A stretch of 64,000 nucleotides of DNA from Gordonia alkanivorans NBRC 16433 (GCF_000225505.1 NZ_BACI01000045.1:1-64000), one strand, 5' to 3'. Numbered from the stretch's first letter, positions 32,899-42,855 are shown. A program made the numbers and translations. Notes: generated from the sequence alone by a model not told the origin.

Positions 32899-33769
32899 GG
32901 CCGCCTCCGGCGGTCCGGCCCAGCGACTGTCCGACGGCCCAGCCGACGATCACCAGGATGTGCAGCACGTAGAGCCACAGTCCGGCCGCCACCACCCCGC
33001 CGATGACCCGGAGGCCTCCGTAGGGGATCCCGACGTCGATCGGCAGCGACAGGAACAGCAGGAACCCTTGCGAGAAGCCCGCGATGAACGACGCGGCGCC
33101 CAACGCGGTCACCGCCGAGACGAACAGAGACGGACCACCGGGCGTGACCTTCCAGTAGACCCAGGTCAGCGGGATCGTGAGAGTGAGCCAGACGACGAGG
33201 AACTCGATCACCACACGGGCCGCGAGATCCCCGAGGTCGCCGGTCCCCCCGCCGTCGGGGGCGAGCGTGGTGATCGACGATGCCACCGCGACCGCGACCG
33301 CCGTCAGCGGCGGCACGAAGACGAACAACACCAGGATCGAGAGCCGGGAGCGCCATCCGGTGAAGCGGTCCTTCTCCGGATGCATCATCAGGCAGGCACG
33401 TCGAAGTCCTTCCCCGTAGAACGACGCGGGGAAGAGCAGGACGAGCGCACCCCAGCCGGTCAGGCTGGTGCCGACCGACACCGCCTCGCCGAAGACGTCT
33501 CGGCCACCCATCTCCGGCGGAATCAGGACCGCCAGCTCACGCCAGGTCGACTCGGCTGCCGCATCCCCGCGCAGCCACGTCGTCGACCAGATCGCGAGGA
33601 GCACCCACGGGACGACGGCGATGGCGGCGTAATAGGTCAGGGTCGCCGCAGCGGCGGCGAGGTCGCCGCGGGCGAGGACCTCTTTGGTGCCGGACGCCAG
33701 CCGACGTACGGCGGACAGCACCGTGCCCGGCGCGGAACGCGCCTGCGGGGCGGCAGAACTGAGGATCAC
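32888..33769 (-). CDS. YihY/virulence factor BrkB family membrane protein
   Basis: A 293-residue polytopic protein with six helices. The YihY pattern AAAATLTYYAAIAVVPWVLL (about 39-58) and the mid FPASFYGEGLRRA region are clear. Family members are uncharacterised inner-membrane proteins, once called ribonuclease BN in error. It lies upstream of and overlaps the CDP-alcohol transferase, suggesting an envelope-lipid setting. Confidence 0.85.
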   Translation of the reverse strand: MILSSAAPQARSAPGTVLSAVRRLASGTKEVLARGDLAAAAATLTYYAAIAVVPWVLLAIWSTTWLRGDAAAESTWRELAVLIPPEMGGRDVFGEAVSVGTSLTGWGALVLLFPASFYGEGLRRACLMMHPEKDRFTGWRSRLSILVLFVFVPPLTAVAVAVASSITTLAPDGGGTGDLGDLAARVVIEFLVVWLTLTIPLTWVYWKVTPGGPSLFVSAVTALGAASFIAGFSQGFLLFLSLPIDVGIPYGGLRVIGGVVAAGLWLYVLHILVIVGWAVGQSLGRTAGGGRVD

Positions 33770-33837
33770 GCTGTCCGGTGTACCCGAAAAACATCTCGAC
33801 TAGGCATGTCCCGGAGGAAGTGACCGACGACGCGCCG

Positions 33838-34458
33838 TCAGATCGAGGCGAAGAGCGCGACCGCCATCCCGATCATGATGACCGCGACGACGGCGTCGAG
33901 GATCTTCCACGCCCGCGGGCTGGCGAAGAGATGCGACAGGCGCCGAGCACCTCCCCCGAGCGCGGTGAACCACAGGATGCTGGCCACGCAGGCCCCGATT
34001 GCGAACGCCCACTTGCCGTTTCCGTGACCGTTGGCGATCGCGCCCATGGTCAGGACGGTGTCGAGGTAGACGTGCGGGTTGAGCCAGGTGAGCGCCAGCG
34101 CCGTGCTCACCGCGACCCATCGTCCGGCCGATTCCGCCTCCTCGGCGTTGGCGGCGATGGCCTCGTTGCTGCGCAGACAACGCTTGGCGGCGAGTAATCC
34201 GAGCACGAGGACATAGAGACCGCCGAGAAGCTTGGCGACGGTGATCACCTGCGGATGCGCCGCGACGATCGCGCCGAGCCCGGCCACTCCCGCGACGATG
34301 AGCACGACGTCAGAGATCGCACACACCGCCACGATGGCCCCCGTGTGCCGTCGCGCGACACCCTGCCGGAGGACGAAGACGTTCTGCGGACCGATCGCGA
34401 CGATCAGGCCCGCGCCGGTGAGCAGACCGGCGATCGCGGGGAGGAGGTAACTGGACAC
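33838..34458 (-). CDS. lysE: LysE/ArgO family amino-acid exporter
   Basis: A 206-residue exporter with six hydrophobic helices and the family start GAGLIVAIGPQNVFVLRQG (about 15-33) and LNPHVYLDTV in the middle. It exports basic amino acids such as lysine and arginine. It is divergent from a LysG/ArgP-type regulator, the classic arrangement in Corynebacterium, where the exporter is induced by excess lysine or arginine. Confidence 0.9.
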   Translation of the reverse strand: MSSYLLPAIAGLLTGAGLIVAIGPQNVFVLRQGVARRHTGAIVAVCAISDVVLIVAGVAGLGAIVAAHPQVITVAKLLGGLYVLVLGLLAAKRCLRSNEAIAANAEEAESAGRWVAVSTALALTWLNPHVYLDTVLTMGAIANGHGNGKWAFAIGACVASILWFTALGGGARRLSHLFASPRAWKILDAVVAVIMIGMAVALFASI

Positions 34459-34531
34459 TCGGTGAACGCTATGGAGTGCGCAGAGATCAGTACAGCGAAT
34501 GTTCCTTGTGAATCATTAGCTGTTCTTCATC

Positions 34532-34537
34532 TAGTCT
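34532..34537 (+). promoter_or_regulatory. -10 box for leaderless lysG
   Basis: TAGTCT lies six bases before ATG 34544, and no ribosome site is present, so the regulator is probably translated from a leaderless message. Confidence 0.5.
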
Positions 34538-34543
34538 GATCGC

Positions 34544-35452
34544 ATGGACATCAGCCAGGAGGGTCTGCGCACGCTGGCCGCGGTCCTGCGCGAAGGAACG
34601 TTCGACGCCGCGGCGTCGTCGCTGCACATCACGCCCTCGGCGGTCAGCCAGCGGATCAAGGCGCTGGAATCCGCGGTCGGCCGGGTGGTGCTGCGCCGGA
34701 CCAAACCGGCGTCGGCGACTCCGGACGGCGAAGTGCTGGTCCGCCTGGCCAGGCAGTGGGAGCTGTTGCTCGCCGAGACGCGCGCCGAGTTCGTCGGCGA
34801 ACCCGATGACGACGACGCCCCGGTGACCTCCCGGCCCCGTGTGCATCTGCCGATCGCGACCAACGCGGACTCGCTCGCGACCTGGCTGCTCCCGGTGCTC
34901 GCCCGGTTCCACCGTGAGCATGCGGTGGCCGTCGAGGTGTTCCGCGACGACGAGACCCGCAGCAGCGCCCTGCTGAAGTCGGGTGACGCGCTCGCCGCGG
35001 TGACGTCGGACCCGATCGCCATCCGTGGCTGTGCCCTGCAGTCCCTCGGCAGCATGCGGTATCTGCCGGTCGCGACACCGGAGTTCATCGCCACCTGGCT
35101 CTCCGACGGCCTCGACGCCGAGGCTCTGGCGAGGGCCCCGATGGTCCAGTTCGACCGCAACGACCACATCCAGCTGGACATGGTCGCGGCGCTGGCCGGA
35201 CGCGCCGTCGACCCGCCGGCGGCCTACATCCCGTCCTCCACCGAGTACCACCGCGCGGTGTCGCTCGGAATCGGTTGGGGCGCAGTTCCTGTCGTCCAGA
35301 TCCGAGAGCCACTCGACGACGGCCGCGTGCGCCTGATCGCCGACCACCACCTCGACGTCCCGCTCTACTGGCAGCACTGGAAGCTCAGTTCCCCTCTGCT
35401 GCAACATCTTACTGATCTGGTCGTCACCGGGGCCGCAGAGGTGCTGCGGTGA
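34544..35452 (+). CDS. lysG: LysR-type regulator of lysine/arginine export
   Basis: A 302-residue LysR protein of the LysG/ArgP (IciA) branch. The HTH is at about 5-60 (LAAVLREGTFDAAASSLHITPSAVSQRIKALE), and the ligand domain (about 90-300) includes NADSLATWLLP, typical of ArgP/LysG. It should activate the divergent exporter when lysine or arginine is abundant. Confidence 0.9.
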   Translation: MDISQEGLRTLAAVLREGTFDAAASSLHITPSAVSQRIKALESAVGRVVLRRTKPASATPDGEVLVRLARQWELLLAETRAEFVGEPDDDDAPVTSRPRVHLPIATNADSLATWLLPVLARFHREHAVAVEVFRDDETRSSALLKSGDALAAVTSDPIAIRGCALQSLGSMRYLPVATPEFIATWLSDGLDAEALARAPMVQFDRNDHIQLDMVAALAGRAVDPPAAYIPSSTEYHRAVSLGIGWGAVPVVQIREPLDDGRVRLIADHHLDVPLYWQHWKLSSPLLQHLTDLVVTGAAEVLR

Positions 35453-35465
35453 CCGGGCAGGAGGG

Positions 35466-36794
35466 TCAGTCGTTCACCGACACCAGCGTCGGCGGCGTCT
35501 CGTCGACCAGTGGGTTCTCGATCTCGTCGCGCCACATGCGGGCCGCGAAGTAGAAGGCCCACGCGATGGGGACCGGCAGGAGGCCGGCCAAGACGAACGT
35601 CGCGGTCAGTCCGATCGCCGACGACACCGGAGCGGCGATCGCCATCGACACCGGCATCAGTGCGACCGACACGAAGAAGTCGAGGCTCGCGATCCGGCCG
35701 AGCAGTGCCGGCGGGACACGACGCTGGAGCAGCGTGCCCCACAACACCATCGGGCCGTCGAACATCACGCCCATGCCGACACCGGCCGCGACGAACATCC
35801 AGGTCGCGTCGGCGACACCCATCAGGACGAGTGGCACGCTCGAGAACGACCAGATGCCGAACATGACGGTCAGATACCGCCGCGGCATCGGCAGCGACGC
35901 GAACACCAGCGAGGTGGCGGCTGCGCCGATGCCGAAGCCGGCGAGCACCCACGCGTGCTGGGAGGCGCCACCGTCGATGCGCTCGCGCAGGGCGAAGGGC
36001 ACGAGCACCTCGATCGGGCCCATCGTCGCCAGAACCAGGACGCAGGCGAAGAACAGGGTTCCCCACAGCCACGGCGTGCGGATCATGTAGACGAAGCCCT
36101 CGACGAGGTCGACGACGACACTGCCGCGTGCGCTCGTGCGTGCGACCTCCGCCTCAGAGGTCTCCGGTTCGCCGAGCCGTCGTGAGGTCACCGGGGTCAT
36201 CACCAGGTAACAGCCACCCGAGGCGATGGACGCGATGGCGGCCAACACGACCGCCTGACCCGGCGCGGTGGCGCCGATGACCGCACCGGCGACCATCGGA
36301 CCGACGGCCTGGAACACCACCGGACGGAAGAAGCCCTCGATGCCGTTCGCCGCCTGCAGCTCCGACGCGGAGACCACCCCGGGCAGCAACGCCGAGTACG
36401 CCGGGTAGTACATGCCCATCGTGACACCGGCGAGCAGCGACGCCATCACCACCATCCAGAGGTCGAGGACTCCGAACACCGAGGCCGCACCCACGGCACC
36501 GAAGGCCGCCATCTTGGTGACCTCGAGACCGATCATGATGTGGCGCTGCGAGATCCGGTCGGCGAGGACACCGCCGACGAGGGTCGACACGAGCATCCCG
36601 ACCGCGGCCGTCCCGGCCGCCAGGGACACCTGTCCCGGTCCGCCGCTGAGGGCGATGACCTGCCAGATCACCGCGATGGTCCAGATCCCGTCACCGAACA
36701 TCGCCAGGATCAGACCCGACGCCAGCAGCCGGTACTGCCGTCGCGCCAGGGGCTTCAGGGCGCGGGGCAGACGAATGTCGACGTTGGTGCTCAC
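35466..36794 (-). CDS. MFS transporter
   Basis: A 442-residue major facilitator protein with about twelve helices. The loop between helices 2 and 3 has LVGGVLADRISQRHIM (motif A). Its closest type is the tetracycline/macrolide-like efflux class (MFS_3). It is convergent with lysG, 13 bases from its stop. Substrate unknown. The start GTG 36794 is the only one with a reasonable N-terminus. Confidence 0.85.
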   Translation of the reverse strand: MSTNVDIRLPRALKPLARRQYRLLASGLILAMFGDGIWTIAVIWQVIALSGGPGQVSLAAGTAAVGMLVSTLVGGVLADRISQRHIMIGLEVTKMAAFGAVGAASVFGVLDLWMVVMASLLAGVTMGMYYPAYSALLPGVVSASELQAANGIEGFFRPVVFQAVGPMVAGAVIGATAPGQAVVLAAIASIASGGCYLVMTPVTSRRLGEPETSEAEVARTSARGSVVVDLVEGFVYMIRTPWLWGTLFFACVLVLATMGPIEVLVPFALRERIDGGASQHAWVLAGFGIGAAATSLVFASLPMPRRYLTVMFGIWSFSSVPLVLMGVADATWMFVAAGVGMGVMFDGPMVLWGTLLQRRVPPALLGRIASLDFFVSVALMPVSMAIAAPVSSAIGLTATFVLAGLLPVPIAWAFYFAARMWRDEIENPLVDETPPTLVSVND

Positions 36795-36854
36795 CCTCCG
36801 AGCTTGCCGGACGCCGCCGGTCTCAGGCCAGCGAATTTCCCGCGGAGAGCAGAG

Positions 36855-37841
36855 TCAGCTGGCCTTACGGGAGGCCTTCTTGGCGGGCGCCTTCTTCGCC
36901 GTGCTCTTGCTGCCCGACGATCCAGAGCTGCTCTTCGACGCCGCCTTCTTGGCCGGCGCCTTCTTCGCGGGCGCCTTCTTGGCGGCCTTCTTCGCCGGAG
37001 CCTTCGCGGCCGTGTCCTTCTTCTCCGCCTCGCCCTCGTCCTCGTCAGAGGAGGAGCCACGATCCTTCACCGAGGCACGCAGGGCGGCAAGCAGATCGGC
37101 GACCTCGGAGTCCTCCTCCTCGGGCTTCTCCTCGTCCGACTCCGGGAACGCCTCGCTGCCCTCGGCCTTCGCCTCGATCAGCTTGGACAGTTCCTCCTGG
37201 TACCGGTCCTCGAATTCGGACGGGTCGTAGTCGGAGGCCATCGACTCGATCAGCGAGGCCGCCATCTTCAGTTCCTGATCGCGGATCTCGGTGTCCTCGT
37301 CGAGGAAGCCGAAGTCGGGTTTGCGAACCTCGTCCGGCCACAACAGGGTCTGCAGCGTCATCACCCCGTCGACGACCCGCAACGCCGCCACCCGCGTGCG
37401 GTTGCGCAGGGTGAACGTCGCGATGGCGAGGCGATCGGTCTCCTCGAGGGCCTTGGCCAGCAACACGTAGGCCTTGGGCGACTTCGACGACGGCTCCAGG
37501 TAATACGGCTTGTCGAAGTAGATCGGGTCGACCTGTTCGGCCGGCACGAACTCCAGGATCGAGATCTCCGGGCTCTTCTGCACGGGCAGCGTGGCCAGGT
37601 CGTCCTTCGTCAGGATCACCGTCTCGCCCGATTCCGACTCGTAGGCGTTGGCGATGTCGGAGTAGTCGACCTCGGTGTCGGTTCCCTCGCGCACCCGGCG
37701 GTAGCGGATGCGGGTCCCGTCGGAGGAGTCGACCTGATACGACTTGCGGTCGTGACTCTCCGTCGCGGAATAGACCTTGACCGGTACGTTCACCAGACCA
37801 AAGCTGAGATCGCCCTTCCAGATCGAGCGCATGTCGAACAT
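36855..37841 (-). CDS. ku: Ku DNA end-binding protein
   Basis: A 328-residue bacterial Ku. The conserved start MRSIWKGDLSFGLVNVPVKVY and the central FTLRNRTRVAALR and LLWPDEVRKPDF segments are clear. After about 255 the protein has an acidic stretch and then a Lys/Ala/Pro-rich tail with repeated PAKKA, as in extended Ku proteins that add DNA contacts. ATG 37832 (MRSIW) is an alternative start. It is divergent from ligD, the standard two-gene NHEJ system. Confidence 0.95.
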   Translation of the reverse strand: MFDMRSIWKGDLSFGLVNVPVKVYSATESHDRKSYQVDSSDGTRIRYRRVREGTDTEVDYSDIANAYESESGETVILTKDDLATLPVQKSPEISILEFVPAEQVDPIYFDKPYYLEPSSKSPKAYVLLAKALEETDRLAIATFTLRNRTRVAALRVVDGVMTLQTLLWPDEVRKPDFGFLDEDTEIRDQELKMAASLIESMASDYDPSEFEDRYQEELSKLIEAKAEGSEAFPESDEEKPEEEDSEVADLLAALRASVKDRGSSSDEDEGEAEKKDTAAKAPAKKAAKKAPAKKAPAKKAASKSSSGSSGSKSTAKKAPAKKASRKAS

Positions 37842-37949
37842 TGTGCCAGGCATTCGCACGACACGTCGCCAACCGGGCGCAACACGGCGGGGCCGACATC
37901 CACGCGTCGATCAACCGGTCTCGGGGCGTCGGGTGTGGACAATGGAGTG

Positions 37950-40346
37950 ATGGCAGGCGGAGAGAACCTGGAGGTCGACGGCCGCCGGATCTCGATCACC
38001 AATCTCTCCAAGGTGCTCTATCCGGCGACCGGGACCCGGAAGTACGACGTCATCGACTACTACTCGCGCATCGCCGACGTCATGCTGCCGCATCTGCGGA
38101 ACCGGATCGTCACCCGCAAACGCTGGCCCAATGGTGTCGAGTCGACGCCGTTCTTCGAGAAGGACATGCCCGACAGTGCACCCGACTGGGTTCGCCGGTA
38201 CGGAATCCAGCACAGCGAGCGGGTCATCGAGTACGCACTGGCCGAGGATCGCGCCACGCTCGTGTGGCTGGCGCAGATGGCGGCGCTGGAGATCCACGTC
38301 CCGCAGTGGCAACTACCGATCGGCCCCGACGGCGAGCGCATGGCCAACCGCATCGTCTTCGATCTCGACCCCGGTCCGCGGGTCCCCCTGCACGAGACCG
38401 CGGCCGTGGCGGTGGAGATCCGGAACTGGCTGGGCGGCACCACCACCTATCCGGTGACCAGCGGCGGCAAGGGAATCCACATCTACGCCCGACTGCCCAA
38501 GCCGGTGAGCTCCGAGGCCGCACGAAAGGTGGCTCGCGAGGTGGCCAACGAGTTCGCCCGGCAGAACAGCGATTTCATCACCGCCAACATGTCCAAGAAG
38601 ATCCGCGACGACAAGGTCCTCATCGATTGGAGCCAGAACAACGCCTCCAAGACCACGCTGTCTCCGTACTCGTTGCGCGGGCGCGAGCAACCGTGGGTCG
38701 CCGCGCCCCGCACCTGGGACGAGATCGAGGACCCGAAGATCGCCCAGCTGCTCTACACAGAGGTCCTCGACCGCGTCGCCGACGTCGGCGATCTCCTCGG
38801 GGGTCTCGACGCGCCGTACGACGACGATCCGGCCACCGACGCCGACAAACATGGCGCCGAGGAGCCCGACGCCGAGGACTCGCAGGCGGGTCAGATCATC
38901 AATCTGCGGGAGTACCGTCGTAAACGGGACGAGTCCAAGACACCTGAACCCTTCGGCGACGAGAACCACCGGCAGCGCCTGCGCGAATCCGACGAGGATG
39001 CCGACACCGAATCCGAAACCGGCCCGCGCGAACCGATCTTCGTCATCCAAGAACACCACGCGCGGCGCCTCCACTACGACTTCCGTCTCGAACACGACGG
39101 GGTGCTGGTCTCATGGGCCGTCCCGAAGAACCTGCCGACCGATCCGGACCAGAACCGGCTCGCGGTCCAGACCGAGGACCATCCGATGGACTACGCCGAC
39201 TTCGAGGGCGACATCCCGGCCGGTGAGTACGGCGGTGGTCACGTATCGATCTGGGACAAGGGCACTTTCGAGCTGGAGAAGTGGCGGGAGAAAGAGGTCA
39301 TCGTCCGCCTGCACGGCGAGAAGGTGCAGGGCCGGTACGCACTGATCCGCACCGGGGACAAGAACTGGCTCGCCCACCTGATGACCGACGAGCCGCGCCC
39401 CATCGTCCCCGACAGCCTCACCGATCCGCGACCGATGCTCGCGACCGATGATCCGATCGACAAGCTCAACGAACGGGACTGGGCGTTCGAGGGAAAGTGG
39501 GATGGTTATCGGCTCCTGGTGCGGTCGATCGGCGGCGAGTTCCGGCTCACGTCCCGGTCGGGAATCGACATGACGAAGGACTTCCCCGAATTCGCGGGCA
39601 TCGCCGACGATCTCGGACTGATGGACGTCGTCCTCGACGGCGAGGCGGTGGCCATCGACTCGACCGGCCGGACGAACTTCACGCTGTTCACGTCGCGGAA
39701 GCACACCGAGGAGCAGTACACGCTCAAACTGCACCTGTTCGACATCCTCTATCTCAACGGGACGTCGTTGCTGCGGAAACCGTGGTCCGTACGACGCGAA
39801 CTCCTCGAGGAACTCGCGACCGCGTTCCGCCGGTCGCCGTATGTCGATGTGCCGCCGCTGCTTCCGGCGCCCGCGAGCGCGGCGATCGAGTACAGCCGCG
39901 AACACAACCTCGAAGGTGTTGTCGCCAAACGACGCGACTCGGTGTATCAGCAGGGCCGACGCTCCACCAAGTGGCTCAAGCACAAGAACTGGAGCGACAT
40001 CGAGGTGGTGGTCGGCGGTTACCGGCCCGGGCGCGGCAACCGGTCACACACCATCGGGTCGTTGTTGCTCGGACTGCCCGAGGAGACCGGACTGCGCTAC
40101 GTGGGACGCGTCGGCACCGGGTTCACCGACGCGCAGTTACGGGCGCTAGCCGAAGAACTCGAGCCGCTGGAGATCTCGCGGTCACCGTTCCTCGACAAAC
40201 TCGACCGGCCCATCGCGTCGAGCGCGGTCTGGGTGCTGCCCAAGATCGTCGGCGAGGTGCGCTTCATGGACTGGACCACCGCGGGCCACCTACGCCACCC
40301 GAGCTGGCGCGGCATCCGCCGGGACAAACTCCCCGGAGATCTCTGA
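37950..40346 (+). CDS. ligD: ATP-dependent DNA ligase D (POL-PE-LIG)
   Basis: A 798-residue repair protein in mycobacterial domain order. The primase-polymerase domain covers about 1-290 (FDLDPG metal site; VTSGGKGIHIY), the 3'-phosphoesterase about 365-500 (EHHARRLHYDFRLEHDG), and the ligase about 505-798 with the adenylated Lys516 in FEGKWDGYR. It fills and seals Ku-bound breaks. GGAG precedes ATG 37950; GTG 37935 is possible. The stop overlaps the next gene (TGATG). Confidence 0.95.
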   Translation: MAGGENLEVDGRRISITNLSKVLYPATGTRKYDVIDYYSRIADVMLPHLRNRIVTRKRWPNGVESTPFFEKDMPDSAPDWVRRYGIQHSERVIEYALAEDRATLVWLAQMAALEIHVPQWQLPIGPDGERMANRIVFDLDPGPRVPLHETAAVAVEIRNWLGGTTTYPVTSGGKGIHIYARLPKPVSSEAARKVAREVANEFARQNSDFITANMSKKIRDDKVLIDWSQNNASKTTLSPYSLRGREQPWVAAPRTWDEIEDPKIAQLLYTEVLDRVADVGDLLGGLDAPYDDDPATDADKHGAEEPDAEDSQAGQIINLREYRRKRDESKTPEPFGDENHRQRLRESDEDADTESETGPREPIFVIQEHHARRLHYDFRLEHDGVLVSWAVPKNLPTDPDQNRLAVQTEDHPMDYADFEGDIPAGEYGGGHVSIWDKGTFELEKWREKEVIVRLHGEKVQGRYALIRTGDKNWLAHLMTDEPRPIVPDSLTDPRPMLATDDPIDKLNERDWAFEGKWDGYRLLVRSIGGEFRLTSRSGIDMTKDFPEFAGIADDLGLMDVVLDGEAVAIDSTGRTNFTLFTSRKHTEEQYTLKLHLFDILYLNGTSLLRKPWSVRRELLEELATAFRRSPYVDVPPLLPAPASAAIEYSREHNLEGVVAKRRDSVYQQGRRSTKWLKHKNWSDIEVVVGGYRPGRGNRSHTIGSLLLGLPEETGLRYVGRVGTGFTDAQLRALAEELEPLEISRSPFLDKLDRPIASSAVWVLPKIVGEVRFMDWTTAGHLRHPSWRGIRRDKLPGDL

Positions 40347-41866
40347 TGTCGAATCCCGCGCACCCACAGTCGAACAAACTCGACCGATCGGTGATCGTGA
40401 CCGGTCTCGTGATCGTGTCGGGCATGATCATGGTGGTTCTCGACACCACCATCGTCAATGTCGCCCTGGAGTCGCTGAGCACCGAACTCGACGCCTCGCT
40501 GTCGACGACGCAGTGGGTGGTCACCGGATATCTCCTCGCGGTCGCCCTGGTCATTCCGCTCACCGGTTGGGCGATGGACCGGTTCGGACCCAAACCGACC
40601 TGGATCACCGCGGTGACGCTGTTCGTCGCGGGGTCGGCGCTCTGCGCGGCGGCGTGGTCGATCGAGACCCTCATCGTGTTCCGCATTCTGCAGGGTCTCG
40701 GCGGCGGCATGCTCCTGCCTGCTGGGCAGGCCATCATCACCCGCGCCGCCGGCCCCGACCGCCTCGGACGGGCGATGGCCATCCTCGGCGTCCCTATGCT
40801 CCTCGGCCCCGTCCTGGGACCGGTGATCGGCGGTCTGCTCGTCGAGTACACGAGCTGGCACTGGATCTTCCTGGTCAACGTGCCGGTCGGCCTGGTCGCG
40901 GTCGCACTCGCAGTGTGGAAACTGCCGTTCGGCGACACGGCGCCCGACCGTGACCGCCTCGACCTGCTCGGTCTCGCCGTACTCTCCGGCAGCCTGGTCT
41001 CCCTGCTCTACGGTCTGTCGCGGGCGAGCTCCCAGGGCGGCTTCGGCGAACCCGATGTACTCGGCTGGCTCGTCGGCGGTGCGGTGGGGCTGGGCCTCTA
41101 CACGTGGCACAGCCTGCGCAAGGGAACCGACTCGATCGTCGACGTCCGGCTCCTCACCAACAGGGTGTTCGCCGCAGGCACCGTCTCGGTGTTCCTGGTC
41201 GCGATCGGACTCTTCGGCGGCATGCTGCTCCTTCCGCTCTACTACCAGACGGTTCGGGGCGAGGGAGCCCTGAACGCGGGCCTGTTGCTCGCCCCGCAGG
41301 GCCTCGGCGCGATCGTGGCGATGGTGATCGGCGGACGGATCACCGACCGCATCGGCGCCGGGTACGTGGTCCCGGTCGGCGTCGTGCTGGCGATGAGCGG
41401 CACGTACCCGTTCACCCACGTGGGCGCCGACAGTTCCTACCTGTCGCTGAGTGTCGCCCTGTTCGTCCGCGGCATGGGCCTGGGTTCGGTGATGATGCCG
41501 ACGATCTCGGCCGCTTACAGCGACCTGAGCAGGGAGGTCGTGACCCGCGCCGCCCCCACGCTCTCGGCGATCCAGCAGGTCGGCGCGTCGTTGGGTAGCG
41601 CGTTGCTCGTCACGGCGCTGACTCAGCGACTGACCCACGAGCTGAACGCCCACCGGATCCCGTCCTCGGGTGGCGGCACCGATCAGATCGGTTCCGTCCC
41701 ACCGGAAGCCATGCCCGTCATCGGTCCACTTCTGGCGGACGCTTTCGGCTACGCATTCTGGGTCGCCTTCGCGCTCACCGCGGTGATCTTCGTTCCCGCG
41801 ATGTTCCTGCCGCGTCACCGGTCCCGGGACGCGGACGCGACCCCGGCGCCACCAGCCGGGATCTGA
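40346..41866 (+). CDS. DHA2-type MFS efflux transporter
   Basis: A 506-residue EmrB/QacA-type drug:H+ antiporter with fourteen helices. Helix 1 has the DHA2 pattern VVLDTTIVNVALESL, and motif A is GWAMDRFGPK. It starts on the last base of the ligD stop, so it is translated from the ligD message, an unusual coupling for a repair gene. Substrate unknown. Confidence 0.88.
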   Translation: MSNPAHPQSNKLDRSVIVTGLVIVSGMIMVVLDTTIVNVALESLSTELDASLSTTQWVVTGYLLAVALVIPLTGWAMDRFGPKPTWITAVTLFVAGSALCAAAWSIETLIVFRILQGLGGGMLLPAGQAIITRAAGPDRLGRAMAILGVPMLLGPVLGPVIGGLLVEYTSWHWIFLVNVPVGLVAVALAVWKLPFGDTAPDRDRLDLLGLAVLSGSLVSLLYGLSRASSQGGFGEPDVLGWLVGGAVGLGLYTWHSLRKGTDSIVDVRLLTNRVFAAGTVSVFLVAIGLFGGMLLLPLYYQTVRGEGALNAGLLLAPQGLGAIVAMVIGGRITDRIGAGYVVPVGVVLAMSGTYPFTHVGADSSYLSLSVALFVRGMGLGSVMMPTISAAYSDLSREVVTRAAPTLSAIQQVGASLGSALLVTALTQRLTHELNAHRIPSSGGGTDQIGSVPPEAMPVIGPLLADAFGYAFWVAFALTAVIFVPAMFLPRHRSRDADATPAPPAGI

Positions 41867-41915
41867 CGGTTTCGACGAACGCCCCGAACCAGCAGCCCAC
41901 CAGGAGGAGTCACGA

Positions 41916-42689
41916 ATGACACCCGACGTACACGGAGAGACGATCACGGTCCCCGCGGCCTTCGGCGACACCGAGATGTACGTGGCCCGTCCGGCCGTGT
42001 CCGACGGCAGGCCGCTGCCCGGCGTCCTGTTCATCACCGATGTGATCGGACTCCGCCCGCGAATTCGCGCGATGGCCGACCGCATCGCGTCGTGGGGTTA
42101 CGTGGTCGCGGTGCCTCACCTCTTCTATCGCTACGGGACCGCCGACGAGTGGGCCCCGGTCGACGACCTGCTGTTGCCCGAGACCCTCGGCGCGTTCTTC
42201 CGGGCGGTGATGCCCCGGGCATCGACCCTCACCTTCGACGTCGCCCGCGCCGACCTCATCGCCTACCTCGGCGCCCTCCGCTCGATGCCCGGTGTCTCCG
42301 CCGGCCCGATCGGCGTCACCGGGTACTGCATGGGCGGGCGACTGGCCCTGAACCTGGCGGCGGCGCGTCCCGCCGAGGTGGCCGCCGTCGGGATCTTCCA
42401 CACCGGCAACCTGGTGACCGACGCGCCCGACAGCCCTCACCTGCACCTCGTCGACATCGACGCGTTCGTGCTGGCCATCCACGCCGACAAGGACCGCTCG
42501 CTTCCCCGCACCGCGGTCGCGCAATTCGCGCATGCGCTCATCTCGAGCGGCGTCACACATTCGGCAAGCGTCTACCCGGGTGCCGCGCACGGCTACACGA
42601 TGTCCGACATCCCCGCGTACCACCACGAGGCCGCCGAGCACCACTTCGCCGAGCTCGAGGCGCTGTTCCGGCGAACCCTGACCGCCTGA
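41916..42689 (+). CDS. Dienelactone hydrolase family protein
   Basis: A 257-residue alpha/beta hydrolase with a Cys nucleophile in GYCMGGR (Cys about 132), the Asp in HADKDRS (about 193) and the His in GAAHGYT (about 226), the dienelactone hydrolase triad. It likely cleaves a lactone or ester in aromatic or lipid breakdown. It lies 49 bases after the MFS gene with AGGAGG upstream, so it may be part of that transcript. Exact substrate unknown. Confidence 0.87.
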   Translation: MTPDVHGETITVPAAFGDTEMYVARPAVSDGRPLPGVLFITDVIGLRPRIRAMADRIASWGYVVAVPHLFYRYGTADEWAPVDDLLLPETLGAFFRAVMPRASTLTFDVARADLIAYLGALRSMPGVSAGPIGVTGYCMGGRLALNLAAARPAEVAAVGIFHTGNLVTDAPDSPHLHLVDIDAFVLAIHADKDRSLPRTAVAQFAHALISSGVTHSASVYPGAAHGYTMSDIPAYHHEAAEHHFAELEALFRRTLTA

Positions 42690-42718
42690 GCGCCGGCCGG
42701 GGCCAGTGCGCCAGAGAA

Positions 42719-42734
42719 CCTACCGATCGGTAGG
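42719..42734. promoter_or_regulatory. Perfect 16-base palindrome, candidate operator
   Basis: CCTACCGATCGGTAGG is fully self-complementary. It lies between the dienelactone hydrolase and metallophosphoesterase genes, 121 bases before the start of the latter. It has the shape of a TetR-type operator, but no TetR gene is adjacent. Confidence 0.5.
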
Positions 42735-42855
42735 ACGACTGAGCCACACCATTGCGAGCGAAGTGTGTTTCGACTCGCGGCGCCCCCGTGGTGCGCGTAC
42801 ACGCGGTTCCTGGGACTAGCCTCATGGGAGTCAGTGACCGTGACAGGAGCTCTTC

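Noticed and set aside
36540..37949. Long plus-strand open frame continuous with ligD
   Set aside because: It is the antisense shadow of the MFS and ku genes; LigD similarity begins only at about 37950.
39497..40345. Upstream extension of the DHA2 transporter frame
   Set aside because: It overlaps the ligase domain of ligD; transporter similarity starts at 40346 with the DHA2 helix-1 pattern.
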